From Phorcus lineatus (Eukaryota > Mollusca > Gastropoda > Trochida > Trochidae): a stretch of 64,000 nucleotides of DNA. The DNA lies in the NCBI GenBank assembly GCA_921293015.1, contig OV121081.1, positions 55,329,877 through 55,393,876 on the forward strand, given 5' to 3'. Under the pieces are notes generated by a model that saw only the letters and a list, made by a program, of their open reading frames with translations, was not told the DNA's origin and made no database searches. The position numbers and the translations under genes are program-made. Of the stretch, positions 29,201 through 38,200 are shown one piece after another (the first letter of the stretch is position 1; each line of letters begins with the position of its first letter).

Positions 29201-32200
29201 CAACAAATAATCTTCATTGATTCATTGATTCTTCCACATTCCCTCTTTCCCTAATTGGTAATCAAATTTTTTAGGACAATATTTTACTTTAGCTTTTCAA
29301 TATACGCAGACATTTACTAGGAAGTGAAAGTTGTGAAGTCTAATGTGTTACTATAAGGTTACTTAACATACTTAACTCTGAAATATTTCCCCACTATTTC
29401 ATGATCATTTTTTAAAATTTATACAGATTCAATGTTTAAGTCAGTGAGAGAAAAATGTAAATAAATGGAAAGGAAATAATTGTTCATGTCATCGGAGATA
29501 AACTTATATATTAGTTCATAGAACCACAGAAATAGAATATCAATACCATCCCTAGCTCCTGATGTATGTTCACAATACATTTTTGCATTATGTAACAAAA
29601 CCCTACATCGTGGTCATGTTTATCTTACCTGCAAACAGGAAAACTGGTAACCTACACCACATACTCCAACCAGGTATTTAGTCAAGAATAAAATCAGCAT
29701 ATAAAGCAGCACATAGTGTAGGTTTATTTCTCCTTTTTTTTCTTCTTTTTTTTTTCGGGGGGGGGGGGGGGGGGTTGGGGGTGGAGATTAGTGCATCCTC
29801 TTTGATCCATGAGATAAAGTTATAGATAGAAAGTTAAAGATATTGTGAAATAGTAGTGCTGGTGTTACCTGATGCTATTGATTAGTTCGGACTTCTGAGT
29901 GACTGAGGTCCAATTTTATAATTTTCAAAAATCAATATTCAATTTTCAACAATTCATTTAGAGTTTTAGAAAGTGAATGGATTCAGCCTCTTTTAATGTG
30001 TTGGCCTTTGCTGAATTTCAAATGAAAACAATAAGCTTTACATATAAGGGACAGGGGGATGAATATGCACATATTATTAGCTTATTGTTAGCTTATATTG
30101 TATTTATGCATGTTGAAAATAAAATGTCAAGATGAAACATTTAATCACTCTTTAAAAAAGGGTTGAATCCTATCCCATATTTTTTTCACAAACAAATATT
30201 GAGGCTATTCTCTTTTCTGGATTTCGAAAACTTTTTTTTCTGTCTGAGAAGAATTATTTTTAAAATTGTTTACATTTAGCATTACAAACATTTTAGCATT
30301 AGTAATGTGTTACATTACAGTTCAAAATATATATCATGTGATGCAAAAATATTGTAACAAATTTCAACAGGACCTAGTCTCTTTAAATCTTACCATGCAT
30401 ACAGCTTCATGTGGTCGATGCATACCCTCGTCACATACAGCGCACACACGATCGTCTTCAACACCAAGTCAAATATTGTACTGAATAATCCTGTAAGAGA
30501 TAGGGACACAGGTAAACACAGTATTGCTTCCATTATGTAACTCAAACACAGCATTTAAAGGGACAATATTCGAGTCACCTAGAAAAGATGATGTAAAAAG
30601 ATTTCTGAAAAGCAATAAATCTTATTTATTCACAGAGAAAAGGTTAATGAATATGTTTACATGCTCTGAATACTGGTCTTCTCTTTCTACTAAGGTACAA
30701 GAAGTTATATTCACTGGATGTTTTGTTATACTTGATATACATTTACCCAGTTGCAATTTTTTAAATTTAGTTCATTGTTAAATTTGGCAATATTTTGATT
30801 GAAAAGTGATTCTAGTTAAAATCGCTTGTGGAGATAGAAAAAAACAAATATGTTTAAGATTATGTATGCCTAACATATTTGCTGTGGAAATAATTAGTGA
30901 AAATGGCCAATTTACATTATTTTCAACTAGTTAATGATAGGAAAACTCCAGAATTGGCCATCTGATATAGATTACCCTAGAGTATCTTATGACTGACATT
31001 TCAAGGGTTAAGGTTCATGACTCATCAAATACTAAATTGCATTGGATGAGAAAAAATATCTATTAACATCATTTACTCTGTTAAATGACATCAAATTTAT
31101 GATATCCAGTAGTGACAATGTACATTTTGTCCTAAAGAGAGTTGTCTCAGTGGCGGATCCAGTATCGCTGAAAGGGGGGTTCACCTACTGAAAGAGAGGG
31201 TCTTCCATTCTACAGTAGATTTTCAAAATGATTTTTTATTTTCAAAAAAGTTGGGGGGATCTTCAAACCCTCTGTTACCCTGTAATCATAACTGGAAGAC
31301 AACAAGGTAGCGTTACTGAGAAGGTCAGTGATTTTATTGAAAAAAAAACATGATTTATTTCTGGTCTTTGTGTCAAATTTTGTCAAGAACTCAACTCAAC
31401 CAGAAAAGTCTAAAGGAGCATATCATATCTCAACAAGTAAACTTACTCTGGCTGTATCACCTTCTAAACTTGATGGAAATTTAATCACTGGTAGAAAGCA
31501 TCATTGAAGCATGAAATGAATTAATTAATAAATTTAAATAAATTTTATATACATCTTCACAATTTCATGAAATATTATAACACTTTATTACATTGTAGAT
31601 TAAGGTAATTTTGTGTAATGATACTATGTCATTGTTGTTCTCAGAGGGGGTTCTGGGGAATTTTGACCAACCTTTCGGCTTGGTGTCCCTTAAGTATGAA
31701 AAGTTCACCATTGCAAATTGTCCTGTCTGCTTAAATTTAGCCAAAATTACCTCTTTAGCTGATCACTAAAGAAATGACTATGAAAGTTATAAGCTGGTTC
31801 TTTAGATGAAGAAATTTAGTCTCCTCCCCAAAAATGGACATTCCTTGACACTTGTCCCCTCCCCCCACACTCCACCCCCCACAACTACCTTGAATGAAAT
31901 ATGTCCAATGTTGCTGCAAAGAAAACACATGTCAAGTATCAAGGCTAAATAATCAGCACTGTCCGATCAGGATGTATTGTCAAGGTCAACAGACAAACAT
32001 ACTGACAAACAACAGACAAACATACAAATGAATATAAAGACAAACAACAGACAAATACAGATATAAATACACAAACAAAAGACAAACATAAAGACAAACA
32101 TACAAATACATATATACAAACAACAGACAAACAACAGACAAACAAACAGACAAATACATATATACAAACAACAGACAAACAAACAGACAAACATACAGAC

Positions 32201-35200
32201 AAACAGACAAACATACAGACAAACAACAGACAAACATACAAATAAATATAAAGACAAACAACAGACAAATACAGATATAGATATACAAATAAAAGACAAA
32301 CATAAAGACAAACATACAAATACATATATACAAACAACAGACAAACAAACAGACAAATAACAGACAAACAACAGACAAACAACAGACAAACATACAAATA
32401 AATATAAAGACAAACAACAGACAACTAATAGACAAAAACAGACAAATATACAAAAAAATATAAAGACAAACAACAGTCAACATACAGACAGGTGGGAAAC
32501 AATGAAACATTACAGTTATGCTGATGTCATTCATCACTGACATCTTCCATTCAATGTTCAACATGTGTCTTCAAAGGTAAACCAACGAGGACAAAATTAC
32601 TCTACAGTAAAACAATTAGGCCAAATTACAGTTTAATTTTTATCAAAAGAGTCTTATTGTAACTGAACAATCTAAAAGTGATATTTTGCCGTAGGGCACC
32701 CTATGAAAAATATGAACCCTGATGTGATTGCCATCGTAGGTAATAATGAATTTTAATCAGACTGGCATCAAACCAACTTATAAATTTAAGTAATTACCCT
32801 TGGTTGGCGACTGGTTAAAAATAAACAGATAGTCTAACTCAACACATGTCAGGAGGCTCAAGCTAACCATCAAAGGGTGTTCTCAGGTTCTTATTGAGTC
32901 AATAACACATTTTTTGCGAGTACCATTCAGTGGCACACAGAATCGTTTATCTCAGCTGTGTCAATATTGTCAGAGAAGTTATACAATATAGTCAACAAAG
33001 ATTCTCACCATGCCACTACTAGCCTAAAGGGAAGAGAAGGTACTTTTTGGCAAGCTGAAATAAGTAGGTTACTGAATTATTTTGATACTGAGTATAATTT
33101 AAAGGTCATTATGCTGTCTAAAGAAAGGACTTAAGGGACAATATTTTAGAATAAAAATTAACATTGGCAACATTTATACTGTTTCCAAACAATAAGACTG
33201 AAGAGAAATAAAGTCACAGAAACAGATTTGAAGTCCTGTCATTTTTTAAGTTAATATTTTCAAAAGAAGAAAATAATCAACCTTTTAAAAACATTTGGGA
33301 GGAAGTCAAAGTTTGGTATGTCAAACTTTCTCAAAAGCTAAGATTCTTTAGCCACTTTAGAGTTGCTAAAACCTCTAGAAAATCAGTGGCCGATGCAGGA
33401 ATTTTGAACAGAGCGGGTTCAATATTGAAAATAAGGGTTTCACCCTTGGGTGACATCCATTTTTAAGTCGATTTTTTTTAATATTCCCCTGAACCAATCC
33501 TCTGGATCAGCCACTGGAAATCAAGATCAAAGAACTAAAATGGTCACTTCAATATTAATTCAATCCAGATTTACTGAATCAATGAACAACTATTTGAACT
33601 TTCTTCACACATGAGTAAGTCTTAACAACGCCATACAGTAAACACTCATTGATACTGCTAACACTTCAACATTGTGTAAACAGTCAATGAGCCAAATCCA
33701 TTTGACACGGACATGGATTATCTCCCTTGGCTGCTCAAACTTGGCCAATGGCAGTAAGTGACCAATGCTTACCACAGATTAGGGTTAGCCATGGTCAAGC
33801 AAGTCAGAGATGATTAGAGACCTAGGATACTGTGACAATGGCAATATTTATACAGCTGATCAACTAGTTGAAAGTTAACAGAGGTAGCTTGACCTCATAT
33901 CAGCCAACTTCTAATTATATTTTTGCATTTTGCACCAATCACATTTGGTTTGATTTCATTGGTTTTTACTTTGGTATGACAGATGACCTTTAAAGCTGTA
34001 TATGACAACTACAAATCAGATTTTAACAAAATGGATATATACAGAAATTATACAAAATACATGTTTGACAGGGAGCCACAATTGGCTTTGAACAGTGGGG
34101 CATCCCTTTGGCTCAGAAGTAGAGTGTTAGACTCTCAACCATAGCAACCACGTTCAAATTCTGCTGGAGATGACCTCACCATCCCATTTGAGCCAAAGAA
34201 ATATTCAAATAACTGAAGCCTTTGACCTAACCCTGTCAAACATGTATTTCAAATTCTAAAAAAATAGTAGGTTTTGTTTAAGTGCTAAAATTATTAATCA
34301 TTAACCTCTCTAGCTAGCTGCAGCAAAACAAGTTTGAATATTTTCAACCAAATGCTAATGGGTTTGAGAATTCACTAGAATTTAGCTCAAGTAAGTTTTT
34401 TAAAACTTAAATTAATGTGAGTATAATCCTCTTGTTCCATCAGGGTACTTTAATCAACAAAGCTCATTCATTTCCCTGATGGTCTTCACAGCATTTGCCT
34501 CATATCATTAACATGAGGTAAGTGAAAGCTATTCATAGCCTAAAGACACTCAATGCTACTCTCATCTTGGCTCTGACAAAATTTACTGATTTTAAGTGAT
34601 TTCAATTGCTGGTTATAGGCAATAAGAGCCAAATTCTGTGAAGTCAATCAGGAAAATGAAGGAGCTCAGCGGACCTATAGATAAAAAAGTAGTATAAAGA
34701 AAACATTTGCAAACTTACTCGTGGTAGGGTTTTTTATAAGTAGTCGACGTAATCTTCCCCGAATGGACAGCTCCTGTGTGTAGTGTTTAACTGGCACTCT
34801 GAAAATAGATAGCATGCATTAAGTGAATACAGATCAATAAAAAACTTAAAAGAATAATCTTCTCTTGTCTAAATTTTATAGTTTTATCCCATCAAGTAAT
34901 GGTGTTATCTAAGCTAAGGGAGTGATGGGTAACTCCTGTAGACCGGTTACTTACTGAGTACAAATTGTACAAATTTCACCTTTTGATGAGAAGCATCCCC
35001 CAGCGCTAAAGAACTAGAACTAACTTGCCCCACAAAGAAGTAAACTCCATAATTAAATTCGGGAAAATATTATTGGATTAACAAAGTCTACCGATACAAA
35101 CTTGAATATGGTGACCAACAATATATGTTTGTAACATGGAAATATAATGTGTATAATTTTGATTATTTCATCTAACGAAAGCATAAAGATATTTCTAGAC

Positions 35201-38200
35201 CATTATACTATGAATGAAAGGAGTAATCACTCCTATAAGACTCACTTTCACAATGAATGATATATAGAGAATCTCACCCAAGTGTCTTCTGGTATCAAAT
35301 ATATCAACACGAGTTGATAAAAGTTACAAATATCCGAGGCTTGCCGAGGATATTTTTACTTTTATTAACGAGTGTTGATATATTTTATATCAGATGACAC
35401 GAGGGTGAGATTCTATTTATCATCCAAAATCATTTTCTATTTACATTTCGTGAGAAATATATATTTCTGAACACTGCACTACTCTTAGACTCTCAGTGCA
35501 TTGATGTCATAGCACTGTGACGTCATCATGTTTATGACGTCATAACATTGTGATGTCATTACTTGATGATGTAAAACAGTTGTGATGTCATGAACTTGAT
35601 TGTAACAGGGCATTGTTCAAAATCTACTGTCAAAACGATATCTCCTAGGAGATATCACTTGTTCTTCCACAAGTGATATCTCCTGTGGAACACAGTTTTG
35701 GATGATAAAAAACAACGTTTAATCTCGGAATGTATTCCTAAATTTTCTTTATTTTGTATCACATTTTAACACATTTTTGAGTCAATACATAGCACTTTTA
35801 ATACTCATGTACACATCTTACACATGTGTGTTACCAACATCAATGATACATAACTTCTCCCATTATACATCATCGATATACATATCTGTAAATCTGCATC
35901 ACCCCATATGTTCATGTTTACATCACCAGCTTCCTGAGTCTTACCTCTGACAAACATGATATCATAATAACTCATAGATTTCTCTCATCTTTACTTGTCA
36001 TTCCTCGCCAACTTTCTATTGGTTTGGTATTATCATTATCATATTAAACATAATAAATGCTCTCTCCATTAAAGCACCCCCAACCATGTTTTAAACTCAA
36101 TGAAATATGACCAAAGGAGCAACTCTCCCTCAAACCTTAAAGGGGCAGAGGAATGTTTTTTGAAAATTTTTTTTTTTCATATTTCCCCTCACAGTTAATG
36201 CAAAATTTTTATCTTCAGAGCATCAAACATTACCATACTTATGTCATCACTAGGTGAAGAAGAAATTATCAAGTATCAAGCAAAAACACTCGGGGCCATT
36301 TTTGTGTGAACAGTGAACATCTTGTAATCATTTGAGGTAGGGAAATAGATTTACATATTGCAACTGAACATTTATTTTTGTTTTTCAGTGATCACTTTAT
36401 TTATCAAAAACATGTAACTGCCCCTTTAATTTAGCTGATACAAATAAGTTGTTTCACAGAAAAATATTTTGAGTCCAACTTCTCACCCCTATCTTGGAAG
36501 ATACTTTGCAAGTGGAACTCTTGCATGCACACGACTGTGTCTATATTCAATCATGGCTGCACGCAAGAAATATTAACGATTATAAATTTTGCGCATATTT
36601 GTTAATACTGTAAGTTTATGTTCCCTAATTTTTCCAAAAAAGAAACTGAAAATATCAGTATCAATAATCAAAAGTATATACCATGTTGATAAAATTATAC
36701 CCTCCTCCATATCAATAGCCAAATCTTCAAACTTGGATCCTCTTGGTGAAAGGTACCTTCCCAAAAAATTTCAAGGGAAGTAAAAAAAATTGAAACGTTT
36801 ACAGATGTGGGGCACCTGAGTGACAGACAACTTGATATAAAGCCCATCTGGCCTTGTTCGACTGATGACCTCAGAAACCAGTCAATCATAACCTAACAGT
36901 AAGTATGAACGTGGTTTAGATCTCTCTACAAGATATTATCTTTTGAAGTAAATGTTTTCAACACACTTTTAAAAATCACCACCAAGATATAAACAACAAA
37001 TACTTTTCTTACAAACACAATCATGAACATACTTCACATAAATCAATGAGTGTGAGCGACATTGCACTCTCATAGAAATAATATAACAATAAAATGATAG
37101 GTGTGTCTTGGAAAAGTACGCTGAAAACATCAATTTCAATAAGGAACCCTGACATGGATTAAACAGTGACAGTTGTATGATGAAGAATTCCAGTGTTTGT
37201 ACCTGGGTAAGGTGGATTTTATCACCAACAGTAGGTGAAGGATGCTAGACGCGCTCAAGGCCCATAAATCAACCCTACATTCAATCAAAACACAATAAAA
37301 TTTGTACATGGAATGAAAAAAAGGCATAACGGTCTTATAGCTGACGAAGATTGATTATCTTGATTATCCTTAGTTGAAGATGAAAGTTTCAAGTATCAAG
37401 ATAACTGCTGCTAGCCATTTTGGTGTGAACTCCTTTTGATAATTAAAGGTAGGGAAATAGATTCATATGTAACTTAACACAACATAATACCTTCATTTGA
37501 GATCTACTTCTTTTAATTAAATAGATTGCCTTGCAATTGGTAACATTGCTTCTGCCCCCTTCAAGCATGATCTGACTATCAGGAGTTTCTATCAATTATC
37601 TGCTACCAAACTATGTATATAGCTACACATGAATTTCATTGAAAACTATAAACTTATATTTATTTGGAATTAGGGGATGAGATGTTATGAATTTCACTCA
37701 ACATTTATGGTATTTTGGCATGTAGTAACTTAGTATGGTAGCATGATAAAATACTTGATGTCTCTTTTAAATGCTACTTTCAATAGTATTTCACTCATAA
37801 AAGAAACTGATTTCAATGCAAACACACATAAGTGGCCAGGCACTGCTGTAAAATTATATTCAATATGCATTGACTTTCTATAACAATAAGCAAAACAAGC
37901 TAATGATTGAATAATTATTGTTGGAATAAATTTGATAATTCTTAATTGAGAGCTTCCCATGGATACATATAAATATTTATCATTTAATACAAAAATAACT
38001 AATGATTTTAAGAATAATGAAAAGAAAACCTATATACATTGCATTGATTGTGAACATTCTTATAGAAAATTAAATAAAATATAGTAGATTAATTCTTTTC
38101 AAAATTATTATAAGAAAATGTTTAAGTTTTCCGATTGATATCTTGATTCTGCAAAAGGCTAATTTACCACAGCATTTGATGAAAATTAAAACATAGAATT

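Larger units (their letters stand above)
28761..30393 (-). other. KCNT intron 3
   Basis: Holds a tRNA-like SINE head at 29089-29150 and a G18 run at 29757-29774; otherwise AT-rich with no exon seen. Confidence 0.55.
30491..34718 (-). other. KCNT intron 2
   Basis: AT-rich; contains hAT-like ends at 31148 and 33383-33516, the minisatellite at 31985-32480 and a tRNA-like head at 34101. No exon recognised. Confidence 0.55.

Noticed and set aside
31945-32564. Three overlapping minus-strand ORFs of 159-192 codons
   Set aside because: They are translations of a minisatellite lacking stop triplets; composition is repeat-driven.
34101-34175. tRNA gene
   Set aside because: Acceptor and anticodon stems pair poorly; related sequences at 8979 and 29089 suggest a SINE family.
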